Source: Takakia lepidozioides (lineage: Eukaryota > Streptophyta > Takakiopsida > Takakiales > Takakiaceae). Taken from it: DNA of 64,000 bases. Positions within the stretch are counted from its first letter, which is position 1; the number at the start of each line of letters is the position of its first letter. The stretch spans positions 20,582,001 to 20,646,000 of the forward strand of contig CM060733.1 in assembly GCA_030704615.1 (NCBI GenBank), in the 5' to 3' direction. Below are positions 11,467 through 22,500 of this stretch, piece after piece. The notes beneath the pieces were generated by a model. That model had not been told where the DNA came from, searched no databases, and saw nothing but the letters and a program-made list of their open reading frames with translations. Both the position numbers and the translations under genes were made by a program.

Positions 11467-13053
11467 ATGTCAATTACACGAGGATGCACCTCTCCAGCAG
11501 GACTCCACCACCGCAGCTCCCCTGCAGCTACAGTCCTTCACAACTTCAACTTCCTCTGGACCACCAACTTCAAAACAACACGCCCAACAAAGCCCACCAA
11601 ACAGCGGTACATACATTCAATCAGTCTCCAAACATTCTGCTTAGCATCTCGCTCTTCCCTCTTTCCGTAGACTGGGTCAACTCTCCTCATCCATTTCTAG
11701 CTCGTCCCTTTTCACGCTTTCCTTCACCCCAGCGTTCATTCTGTCATCCTATTTGTATGTTTCGTTCAATGTTTCTCTCCACTCGTTGAATGCCCATGCC
11801 CTAAGCGTTCTTCCAGCACGGCCCGAGCTTTTGCTGACTAACATCTAGGCACTTTGTTACACCTTAAATCCTTCAAGACAGTGGCAGTGATGCCGACCTC
11901 TGCATCGGCGAGCCGGGTATGTACCTTCTGTCAGCCACCTTCGGTTTGGGGACTTGGCAATTCTTTCGCCGCCAAAGCAAGGTGTGGGATACTGCCCAAC
12001 AGTTTTGGGTGGCCTTGTTAATTTCGTTGTCAATGTTCGAAGTCAGAGGGAAGGTTTGGTACGTACAACTGAATTTATTCAAAGAGCTTTTAGGCAAGTG
12101 GGAGCTCAATCGACTGCAACTTTCCGCTTGTCCTCCACTTGGGGCATAGATGGGGACAGCCCGGTGCTAAGAGTGCAGCTTCCAGTGTTAGTCAACCGAG
12201 GCTGGATTCCTGCCAGCATGCGTGATGCCGCTCTGTCGCTGATGCAACAGGAGAACGCCTGCCTGAAGGGAAGAAGACAATTGGTTGTCCGACTGGGCCA
12301 AGCCACGAGCCCCTTTGAAGGTTCCTAGTTACCTTCTCCACTTTTGGTCCCCTCTCTCTTTCTCTGTCCCTCTATCTGTGTTGACTACCAGGTTTACAGT
12401 AGCAGTGCTGACATTCAACAATAGGCTTTCCAGTAGGATGTCAATGGCGACCTTTAGATTAACCCTCAATGTAATCTAATTGTTGTCGTTGCACCATCCA
12501 AATTTCGGGCTGTCTCGGAAACTCCTGACCAGCTCAGTGGGATTGTAGCCTCAATGGTATAAAGTTAGAGGGAGTGTCTATGGAGCCAACAAATGGTTTT
12601 GGCCACATTTTATGGCAGTTCTGAAGCACACATGAGTGTAGTTATGTGCATATATGGATATGCAGACGATCGATTTTTTTCCTAAAACTGTGTTGATAAT
12701 GAACATTGGTAAGAGCTCTCCCGTAATGTTGGTTTTCCAAGCTTGTCATTCTGGTGTATCCAAGCAACCAAAGCACTTGTTTGTTGAGAGTTCTGTAGGG
12801 GTGAGGGTGGCTGGGTAATTCGAGAATGCGAGCACTCAAACATTTTTGTGCCTCCCAATTCACCAGAGACAGCGCAGTGGTTTTACTTTGATGTGCTAGC
12901 TCTGTCACACACTTTGGGCCTCCCAGGAGATACAATTTATATTGAAGCAGTGTTCGAACCTACAACTCGTGAAGGCCAGAAGTCTTTCCCCCTGATGCTT
13001 TCTTGCTGTCTTCAGGCATGCCACAAGGTCACCTCGACTATTCTCTTACATGG
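11467..13053 (+). CDS. SURF1: SURF1-like cytochrome c oxidase assembly protein, probably incomplete
   Basis: SURF1/Shy1 is an inner mitochondrial membrane protein needed for cytochrome c oxidase assembly. Exon 1 (11467-11604) is a Ser/Thr/Arg-rich presequence. Exon 2 (11882-11981) holds the first membrane/loop signature LSATFGLGTWQFFRR. A third block near 12176-12326 reads LPVLVNRGWIPASMRD. A fourth, about 12799-13000, reads GGWVIRECEHSNIFVP then TAQWFYFDVLALSHTLGLP. A short block, 13016-13050, reads MPQGHLDYSLTW, the C-terminal signature. I could not find the roughly 100-residue centre that usually carries the VFDEKxSIxxGPRS region, nor the last transmembrane helix. The join near 13000 needs a 47-base intron, which is very short, or contains a frameshift. 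Identity is firm; functionality is doubtful. Confidence 0.75.
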
Positions 13054-14431
13054 TATGTATGGAATTAATTATCTCTCTTACTCTCGCCAACTGTACCAGT
13101 CACTGCCATTCAATCTCAAATAGTTAATCCGAGTTCAGGAATTGGAATGGGAGTGGGTGATAACACCTAAGGCAGTTCCATATGGAGTGTATCCAACCTT
13201 GAAGGGCTTATATCCTTGGAAATTGTCCCCCTGGGACACCACTCTGCCAGAGTTAGCTGTGGAGTTACAACCCACCAGTGTACAGGGAAGTAAACCGGCA
13301 CTGCTACAGTTGCTGGAACCATATAGTGACAGTGATTGTGTGGGTTGTTAGGTCCTTCCGCTGATCCTGAGCTTGGTTTGGATAGAGTAGTGAGATGTGA
13401 TCATGTCCATTTATTGCTAATGATGACTATGACACTCTTGAAGGGCTCTGGGTATCTGCCCTCCTGGATCTACTTATGGGCATGCTAACCTACAGGATAT
13501 GGATGCTGAGTTAACATTACCATACCGGTGCCGCATATCCAGTGACGTTCCGGTTAGAGCTGGAAGCTCTGCGGTAAACTCCTCACACATTGCTCTGAAT
13601 CTGAAGTGGATGTGACACATGGGTCCAACTGTGACTGCACTTCCAGTCACACTTCTCTACTGAGCAGCAGAGACAGTTACAGTAGGGATATATTTGCTGA
13701 TTTCCTGAAAATCTCTGAATCCTTGGCTTGCAGGTAAATTTATCAACAGCCACAACTTCATGGCCTGGATGCAGTTGCAGGGTAGAAGATGATGTCTGTA
13801 GGATAGGCAGACACTAAATTTTGTTCAGTTCCCCCCTGTGAATTTGTCGATGGACATGGGTGTCACCTGATGTGCGTCAGCTGTAGAAAATAGTGTTTTG
13901 AGGCAGATTAGTTGTTGCGGAGAAGAAAATTTACCATGTATATGGTGAACAAAGTTCCTCCTATTCTTCTCCTGAGGTGGGGTTGTATAATACAAGACTC
14001 AGTGGTATGCCTATTCTACTCCATGTCTCTATGTATGTTGTGCAGTTACAGTAGCAATGCCATTGAATGTCTATATTTCGAGTATCATCCACCTCAAAAT
14101 ACAAGGATAGATATGCCAACAATTGAGTTGAATACTGTACTTCATTGTCCCCATTTCTCTAAATTTAGTTGGTCTCTAGGAGTGGTATTGCTAAACTACC
14201 ATCTTCAAGCTTCCTGGGGGAAACTAGTCTTTTGCAGTAATGGAGCCTACTGGTTTGGAACACAGATTCTGCTCCCAGAAACTGTGTTGACCTCTCAATA
14301 TATTCTTCACATCAAGACAGTAGCCAGTCCCAAATGTGGGTCTGATTTGAGCATACCTGGCAAAGCATACTTCCCTTGACAATTGGCATCAGGCAATGTT
14401 TGCAGCATGTCTCTCTTACAACTAGGGTATG
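13054..14431. other. No clear gene; possible tail of the SURF1-like locus
   Basis: The last SURF1 exon (membrane helix and basic tail) should lie here but was not recognised. The ORFs at 13142-13351 and 13912-14379 resemble nothing I know and lack supporting splice structure. Confidence 0.4.
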
Positions 14432-16246
14432 TCAGTTCTCAACCACCATAGGAAGGCATCTCACAGGCCAAGGAGCAAACCCAGTTGGCTCCCAGATGCT
14501 ACCTTCGTTGATGTAGACCCTGTGCATCCATTGGTCCTGTCCTTCAAACTTAGGGGTGTGGCCACTGTGCCCACGGGCAACTCGCCTTTGATTCACCAAC
14601 ATCACATCTCCTCCATCCAGCCACACACCCTCTGTTTGCCCCACAGCTCTTGCGGCGTCTTTGGCTCGCTTGTAGGCTGCAACTGCCTCCGGGTTTCCTT
14701 GTATCATCTCAGATCCTACACTTAAGAAGTTGTCTTCAAAGAGATTAAATATTGGGTTGCTGTCAGTTCCCTCGATGACACACTTGGAGAAGCTAAACTC
14801 CTGAACCCCCCAAGTAATCTTCTGTTCCCGCAATATCTGAATGTCTGATGGATCCAGCTCTGCATAGACCTTCCGAAAATCGCAGAAAAGTGTGCGGGCA
14901 ACTCTGGAGGGGTCTCCTCTAAGGCCAATGAATCCAAGGACGGTGGGGAAGCACTGGGGCTTTGCTTGGAAAAAATCAACATGAAAGTCGAGAAACTTGT
15001 GGCACCCATTGACAGTCACCTGTTATCACAGTTACAGCAGACCGTTTGAAAGACAGAAACAAAGCATGGAACTTTATGACGTCCATGGGAAGCTTGAAAA
15101 TCTTACTCATCTCTTTGCAGTTTCCATCGAGATGTGCAAGACAGTAGGTTACAAGAAACTACTTTCAAACGCTGTTCGGATCTTAGCGGACAAACTCAAT
15201 AGACAAGTTGGAACAGGTTTCCTTCACTATTCAGATTAGCCCTCCTGTTTCTTTCTACCAGTATGCAGGATCTGTGAAGCTCGACAACTTTACTCAGATG
15301 TGATCAAGTCAATTTCCAGTGGAAGTCTTGACCACTACATTTGCGATACTTCTCTGGGTTGGGATCGATGGATCAAACATACTTCAATGTCTAACTCACA
15401 TTTCATGGCACTCGACATGGCCAAGAGAGCTGCGTCCAAGCAACGAGTGTTGGAAAGTAAGAGTCGCTAAGAGAATCCGCCTGTGACCGTGGGACTCACC
15501 TCATCAACCTTGTCTGGTGTCGTGTACACATCACTGATGAGCAGTGCCATGCCTGGGTCGCCTGTCCGCAAGGGCTTGAGGGTAAAAGGCTGGCCAACAA
15601 TCCGCGCAATGCCCACCAGCCATGTATCGCTCATGAATTTCCCTGCCATTGCTTTTCTCTTCAGTCCATCGGGACCTGTTGGGGGCAGGTCACGATCGAT
15701 TGGTAAACCTCGAATCACTAGCACTGGGGGCTGCGATAAGTCATAGACGAATCTTTCAAGCCTAGAAACCACGTCGGGTAAGAGCCAGCGACGGACGAGG
15801 GCGTGCGCCGAGACCACAAACTCTTCGATCTTGTGGTAGTCAGTTGTAGTTCCTAGATCATCAGGCCAGGTTGCATATTCTGATCGAAAATCGGCCTCGA
15901 AACACCCGGATATAGCTTCAGGGTGTATCGATATCGATACAACAGTGGGAGGATTCAACTCCGGGGCACAGAATTCTTTATTTGTTTCATCGTGCAGCTG
16001 CAGACTCATTGAAACTGGTTGGTGAACACGGTGCATGTCGGTTTGTCTACTTTGGAAGTAGCTCAAGGACATGTCTCTAAGAGAGTGATGGAGTGAGGTT
16101 GGACCTATGATAGCTGGGGAGCAAAGGGATGAGAAGAGGTGAGGTGCTTGCACAGAACTGCATGCCGAATAAGAAAGGCAAGAGTGTGCAACTCTAACTG
16201 CAGAGGGACCGAATGAGACACTGGGATGCAATCCTACACATGCCAT
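14432..16246 (-). CDS. AsnO/VioC/clavaminate synthase-type Fe(II)/2-oxoglutarate oxygenase
   Basis: Two exons on the minus strand, 16246-15500 and 15019-14432, joined in phase 0 at consensus GT-AG sites, give about 444 residues. The ATG at 16246 has a strong context (ATAACAATGGCA) and opens a Ser-rich stretch that could be a plastid or mitochondrial presequence. The core starts near residue 115. It has LVIRGLPIDRDLPPTG, typical of the N-terminal half of bacterial asparagine oxygenase and arginine hydroxylase, then HVD (residues 262-264) as the HxD iron pair, GLRGDP, and a C-terminal WMHRVY whose Arg (about 416) would bind 2-oxoglutarate. The distal iron His is expected at VHGR/VHAR, but here reads RVARGHSGHTP. 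His 400 or 403 might replace it. Family members hydroxylate free amino acids or beta-lactam precursors; the substrate here is unknown. Confidence 0.82.
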
Positions 16247-16599
16247 TGTTATGTACACTATGCACTCCCCTCTTCCACCCGCACTCCCAGTGTTACAATA
16301 TAGGAGAGGGATGCGTTTAGCAGACAGTACAGCACGCTGCAGACTCGTAGAGAGAGACAAAGAGAAAAAAAGACCCAAAAAAATGAAACAGCACTTTATA
16401 ACGCCCTCGGCAAGCTCAGAGCATATGGGACAAGAGATCGAAAGAAGGAAACAAGAAAGAGAGAGGGCCCTCCACAAGACCCACAACCCAAAACTATTGC
16501 TCAAGGGATTGTCTAAGGATCAACACCTCATGCAGGTAAGCTTCCAAGCATTTCTGAAAGAAACTTTATAACTCCTGTTGTAAGAGAGCGACAGAAACA
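16247..16599. promoter_or_regulatory. Intergenic region between divergent starts at 16246 (-) and 16600 (+)
   Basis: A 353-bp interval between two ATGs that share the same start context (AACAATGGCA on each strand). It probably serves as a shared promoter if the plus-strand gene is real. An open minus-strand frame extends upstream to 16504 but is hydrophobic and unlike the family, so I treat it as leader. Confidence 0.4.
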
Positions 16600-18420
16600 A
16601 TGGCATCTCCCCCCCATCTCCCGCCAGTAATCAAGAATTCAATGGTGGAGAGAGCGGAGGGTGATGTGGAGCTGGTTCAGATATTCAATCTCCTCTCTCC
16701 GCCTACACCAAATCTCCGCCTCTACTCTTTCCTGTCTCTCTCTCAAGACTTTCACAGTGTATGCCCAGATCTAAGAGACAAGCAAACAAGCACGGGTTAT
16801 GCCTTCTGTCGGTGTCAGGCAGCTGTGGCAGGTGAAAGCCCATGCTATCTGTGCAGGAGCAGCAAGACAAGTAAGTTCCCAACTTGTGGGCTGTTCATCA
16901 TTCCCTACAATGGGGACTGCACACCCTTCACTACATTTTGTCTCTTGTTTTTTTTGTTTTTTCCTTTGTTTCTTTGTGTTTGATTGCCCCCCAAAGGGAA
17001 ACACCCGGCACAAATCAGGCCCTAATTTATGGTGAGAGGAATATAACGGTGCCATGAGGCTCAAGGGACACCACACCGCCAAAGGGAAAGTGTAAGAGCA
17101 CAAGGAGGCCCCACCGTCTCCACCGCCTCACATATGCTACTTGTATGCTCTCCTCTACACATGGCCTCACATGTACCATTACAACACCCACTGGCCTCCC
17201 TCCCCATTGGCCACTCAATTTGCTCTCCCTTTTTTTCTTTTTATAAATTTTTTTGGCCTTCACAAATCATAACCCCTCCCAAAAAATAAATAAAATAAAT
17301 AAAAATTGGGACCCTTCTTTTATTTATTTTATTTATTTGTAATTTTGTTGTTAAAGAAGAAAGGGGGCAGAGGCCCATATTGTCCATTGCAACCAAATAA
17401 CCATCTCATGATTTGTGTGTTTTTATCATCTGGGTTGTAGTAGTAGTGGGCTTGTTGCTCAATATAAAACTCATGTCATGTCTGGCTGCCAACTGCTCTT
17501 CTTGCAGGTCTAGTTCCAGCTAACCTGGCATCCAGAGTGGAGCTCCATGGTCTCCCCATATCTCCTCTCTCCAGTTCTCTTCCAAAAATATACATTTTCA
17601 TCTTTAAGCTCTCGTCTCCCATCCTCAGCTATTTTGCAGGCCTAATCCAGATATTTTGGTTACCCAGAAGTTTGCAGAATCTGAGAGCTTGAATGGAAGG
17701 TTAAAATAAACAGCATAAAAATGATCAAATAACATGTTTTCTAACTGATATTACTAGCAAGGTGCAAGGAGAGTAGGACAAGGAAGTTTGACTATATCAC
17801 AAGGGATGTGGTTTATAAAACTTGTGCAAAACTAGACCATTATGGAACTTTACTGCGAGATTACTGGGCTGTCCTTCCAACCAGATACAGCTGAAGATTT
17901 TCATGCTGGCAGTGGAAGTAAATTGTATCACTTCCTATGTACACAGCCCCTGCCACTAGTCACCATCTGTTTGTAGTTTTGAGACAAGTGCACTTCAAAC
18001 TGATGCCATCCTCTACATGGCATACTAACAGCAGCTATTCCTTTTCAGGTACATCTTTAATCTACTGGATGTCTGCATATGTCATCTTTTTGAGGCCCGG
18101 GATGAACGTGGCACAGCGAAGACAGTGAGAGGAAAAACGTGACTACAGTACTTTCGGGACGAGCTGTGAAGACAAACAGAAGAAAATGAGCAATGATGAG
18201 AAAATGGAAATAGGGCCAGCAATCTAGACACTTGGTAGAGCCATTATCCATACATGAAAATTTAGTCCAAATGTCCCAAGCAACCATGGATAAGCTCAGA
18301 TAAGCACTAGTCACCAAGGCCGTGATGGCCAGTAGGTGGACCACTTTTCCCTCGCCCCCCGCCCCATCTCAGCCCCCTCACATTGGACATGGGGTCCCTG
18401 TGCAACCAGGCTACAGCAAG
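16600..18420 (+). CDS. Unidentified possible gene, exon fragments only
   Basis: I do not recognise this protein. The ATG at 16600 has a strong plant context (AAACAATGGC). The frame stays open to a consensus donor (CAA/GTAAGT) after 16870. A candidate second exon, 17508-17549, fits in phase (LVPANLASRVELHG). A third, about 18340-18420, is open, proline-rich and ends at AAG/GTAAGT. Cysteines near the end of exon 1 (CRCQ...CYLC) could be a small metal site, but the spacing is not diagnostic. No downstream end was found; the locus may run on or be decayed. Confidence 0.3.
17286..17342. repeat. Perfect A/T inverted repeat (hairpin)
   Basis: Two 21-base arms built from AAAT/ATTT units (AAATAAATAAAATAAATAAAA and its complement) flank a loop of about 13 bases with GGGACCC. 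It lies in the intron of the possible plus-strand gene, or between genes. Confidence 0.75.
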
Positions 18421-19506
18421 GTAAGTCCAATGGATGTATCTTCTGGTCATCTAGTAAAGTGTAAGCCTCTCACCAACATGCCTGATAGGTGGACCTTTCA
18501 ATATTGTTTCTGATGACAGATCCATTTATTCTGCCTCGTTGTGAGTTGTAATCACTCAGATGAAGCAAGTATGAGTCAGGGATAAGTGCCTGATAATTTA
18601 ACAAGCATGGTATGGTAGGGTCTACAATATGCCTTGAATGTGCTGGAATGTTGATACCATTGTTGGAAAGTTCTCAAGTCTGCAGCGGGTATCAACCTGG
18701 GTATTAAGAACTGGTCTGCCAGGTCTCAAAACTCAAAAACCCGGCGTTTACAGATAACCAATGATATGAAAATGTAGAACAAGATTGATATCCGGTATCC
18801 AGCCAATATCCAGTGTCCGGTCAATACCCACCAATAACTGTCCCAAAATTAATAACCAGATGCATATCCGGCCTTCGAAATTTGACATGTTTATAATACA
18901 GGTAATGGCCTGATATTTACAACCAATTTTTTTGATACACCTGGACCCTGTGGGTATCATTATTATGTGAGAACTGGCCAACGACGGTTGATACCCTTCA
19001 TCAATTTAATGCTTCCATAACAGCTGCTCATGGGACAATTACAAGGTCCTACAGGAATGCTTACCGAAGGTTGATGCCACATTGTGTGCGTCGGTAGTAT
19101 TGGAAAATGAATGTATTTGTTGGCAGTGTCATGAGATCAGCTACAATCTCTCCAATCGTTGCTTCACAAGTTTTTTGTTAATCTCAAAGATAAAGCGCAT
19201 ACCCCCGACCTGCATGAATGACATGTTTGCAGTGTGCCATCAGTCAGCTTCAAATCAGCTCAGTAAATTACTCAAGCTGTAAGCAAAGCTTCATTCATGA
19301 TCCTATGTAAGTGTCCACCTTCCAAATGGAAGGCAGTAGTCCTTCGGGATGAAGTGACACCATAAGCTGCTATGCTTGCTTCAGCAAGAGTCGTCCTTTT
19401 TCTTTTTTTTGCTTGATCCCATGTATTGTCGTGCATGGAGACAGAACCTGCCTCATACAGTATGGGATACTTCCTCAGTGTAAGTGGTTCAGTCAACTAC
19501 GCTTAC
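18421..19506. other. No clear gene; downstream side of the MCRS1/FHA locus
   Basis: On the minus strand this follows the last recognised FHA-gene exon. Any original terminal exons after the donor at 19506 should be here, but none was recognised. 18770-18960 has several diverged TATCCGG/AATATCCAG motifs of unclear meaning. Confidence 0.4.
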
Positions 19507-22500
19507 CTCTCCCTCTCCTTTTCCCTAACCCTTGCGCGAAGAGATACTTTGATCTTTGGGGGCTAGAGGCTAATGTCAGGAAATGTGCAGTGGTAGCATT
19601 CAACGACAGAGAGGGAGGAAGTGATCTTAAGTGGCAGTGGGGTAGCCAAGAGATCCCGGTCCTCCCTTCCTACACTTACCTGGGCGTTGAGTTCTCCTCC
19701 AATTGTAATTGGGATGCACATATCCGGAAAGTTGTTCAAACTGGCAAGGGCAAAGCTCTGGGGCTCACTAAATTTTTCCACTGCAGAGGGGTCAACTCTG
19801 AGGTTAAGAAAACCATTCTTTGTCGCGTTATTAGACCTGCCTTGGAGTACGGATGTGCAATATGGGTTGATAACTCCAACCAGGCTAAGTCTCTAGAATC
19901 CATTCAAGTGGGGGTGCTTAAGGAGTGTATGTCAGCATGCTCCAAAACAGCCAATGTGGCTGTTCGGGGTGAGTTTGGCATTTTGTCCTTAAGCTCCCGA
20001 CGAGATGAATTCAAGGTCAGATGGTGGGGTCAGCTGCAACATATGTCCAACACCAGATATCCTAAGTTAATCGACTCTATATCTTGGAAACAGGACCGCC
20101 CTGTCAAACAGGTTAAGTCCTGGCAGAAGAGAGTAGAAGAGATTCTCAAGGACCTGGACCTGGATCCGCAAGTCTTGACCCTGCTGGATAAATCTGACTT
20201 AGAGGCTGTAGTGTCCAAAGCCATGTCTGTTGCCATGAGATTGTCTGATGAAAATGAAGTTAGGCAGAAAACTTCCCTGAACTTGTTTCCAGTCAGTGAC
20301 ATGGGGGAGGACATCTTGGATGACCTCAAGGGTCTACCCACTCTCGGCACTAGACTGAAATTTAAACTCAGGGCAGGAAGCCTACCTTTGAACAGCAAAC
20401 AGAAGCAGAGAGGAAAGGGAGAGTGCAATTGCCCATTGTGTGGGCAATCTGAAGACAGTATTCATTTTCTGATACTGTCCGGGGTTCTCTCACCAAAGAG
20501 ACGGCCGCTCGGCCCCACGGTCAATCAGGACTGGGCCGCGAAACCACGACTGGGCTCTGGAAGGGGCTGTAACAACTCTCTTCAAATCTATCAAGGGAAT
20601 TGTGCCTGTACCCCTGTTTACCAACTTTGAAAGTCTCGAGGCTGAGCCAAAAGCCCAGGCCCTCCTGAGGCCTAGTTTTTGGGCAAATCACACACAGCAG
20701 ATTGATGCTTGTGTGAAGGGATTTCTAGAGGATATCTGGAAAATCTGGATTACTTCTATATATGAAGGTAAGTCTTACTACCAACGTCAGCCCCTGACAG
20801 AGGTAGGTTCTGTCCCTTTTGTTCCCGCTCAAACTGGGCACGGGGTCAATGGCCACAAGGCTACGGCAAACAACGTCTTATGAGTACAACCTAACCCTTC
20901 CTCATCCATGAAGGTGCAAGAAAGAACCTCAATTAGACAATTGGAGCCAAGGATAGCGCGCTGGCCAGTTTCCACCACATTGTTATTCACAGTGAGGCTG
21001 CGGCGTCCCAGGTTCCGCAAGTAGAACACCCCGTCCTCCTTAAGCTTCATGAGTGCCTGCCGTTTTAACATATTGCTGATCAAGGTTATATTGGTGTTCC
21101 ATGCAGATGAGTTTTTAATTTCTGATGTACAAGAAATCACAAAGATTGGCTGATAGCCAGTGGCAAAGAAACAATACAAGAAATGCCTCAGCAGCCGCCC
21201 ATTAGAAAAGGACAGGGGGCATGAGGCAGACAGGGAGTTTGCTGGAGCATGGCATTCTCTTATTGCACAGGGCCAATTGAGTCTGGACTCACTCGAAAGT
21301 GGGTGGCTGCTTCTGTTTGGGACACATTAAGGTCTCAATCAGGCCTAGAGAGAAGACAGCAGGGGGTTCGCCCACCAAAATCCTCCCCTGGATGCCTGGC
21401 TGAGGTAAAATCATGGTCCACAGATCCCTCATCATGCCCAAAACTACGAAACCTTCATATGGAGCTCCATTATCTTTCAGAGCCCTAATAGCCCTTTTAG
21501 CAGCACTCGGAAAGATAATGGCTCCACATTAGTCACAGGGTTCTTCCGAACCCTCACTTGTGATTAAATCAACAATGAAGCCCTCTCTGGTTGGTTAAGA
21601 GAATTCCCAGTTTGTACGCAAGATGAGCAGAAGAAAATGCCTTTCCAGACTAACAGGGGGGTACCTGCTGGCGGGATACTTTATTGGCACGCCCTTCCTT
21701 CCCCAAATCGATGTCCACTGTGTTGTCCTGTGTCATCCTTCCCATTGAAACCTGTGAAATACACTGCTCACATGAGAATCCTCACACAGGGCCAATGTAA
21801 TATAAGTCACGCTATTCATGCGTTGTATTCAATCAGAAAAAAAACAGTTTACTGAGCATGTTGGGACAGTTGAAGGAACTGCCTGAAAGTTCCAAGGGAG
21901 CCTGGAAATTATGATAGAGGGCGAGAGGTCCCTTGTTTGAAAGAAGCACTAGTCTTGGTGGATTGAATTAAACTGTTTGTCTCTTTTATGAGGCAATTTA
22001 AACATCACTATAGCCAGGTGATCTTCGTGTTCACCTTGCCACCTAAGTCTGCATGTATTTTAAGTGCTAAAGTGGACTGCTCTTAAGACTGTAAACACCA
22101 GAAACCCTACAAATACAGAATGAGGTGTCTTTATGAGACTTGGCATGGTTTGGAAGTGGCACAGCCATCCCAGTGAATATTTCATGCTGGTCTCTCACTT
22201 CTAGTCCAAAAGATAGAAGGATTCATCGAGAACAAATCACCCTGGTTGCCACCCTACCTCCGTCTTTGTCATATAATAGCGAAGATGATGGCCATAAAGA
22301 ATAGCGAGGGCTTTTCGATGGTTAAGAGCCCGTTGCATTGCAGCTCCCCCACCTTGCTCCAGCCTCACCAGTGATCTGCGATGCTGCCTATACATGCGCC
22401 TTGACTCTGCCACCAATAGTCACAATAAATCAGGTCCACTGCTACAGCTGTGGCCGAGTTTCAAACATGCACAATCAGAGGGCCATCAAATACGAAAAAC

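Noticed and set aside
15467-16504. Full 345-residue minus-strand frame from 16504 as the oxygenase start
   Set aside because: The extra N-terminal part is hydrophobic and unlike the family; the ATG at 16246 has a much better context.
18748-18981. Tandem array of TATCCGG-like motifs
   Set aside because: The units are too diverged and irregularly spaced to call a repeat array by eye.
19413-20630. 405-codon plus-strand ORF as a host gene
   Set aside because: From 19534 on it is the LINE RT/zinc-knuckle region; the upstream part is antisense host sequence with no start support.
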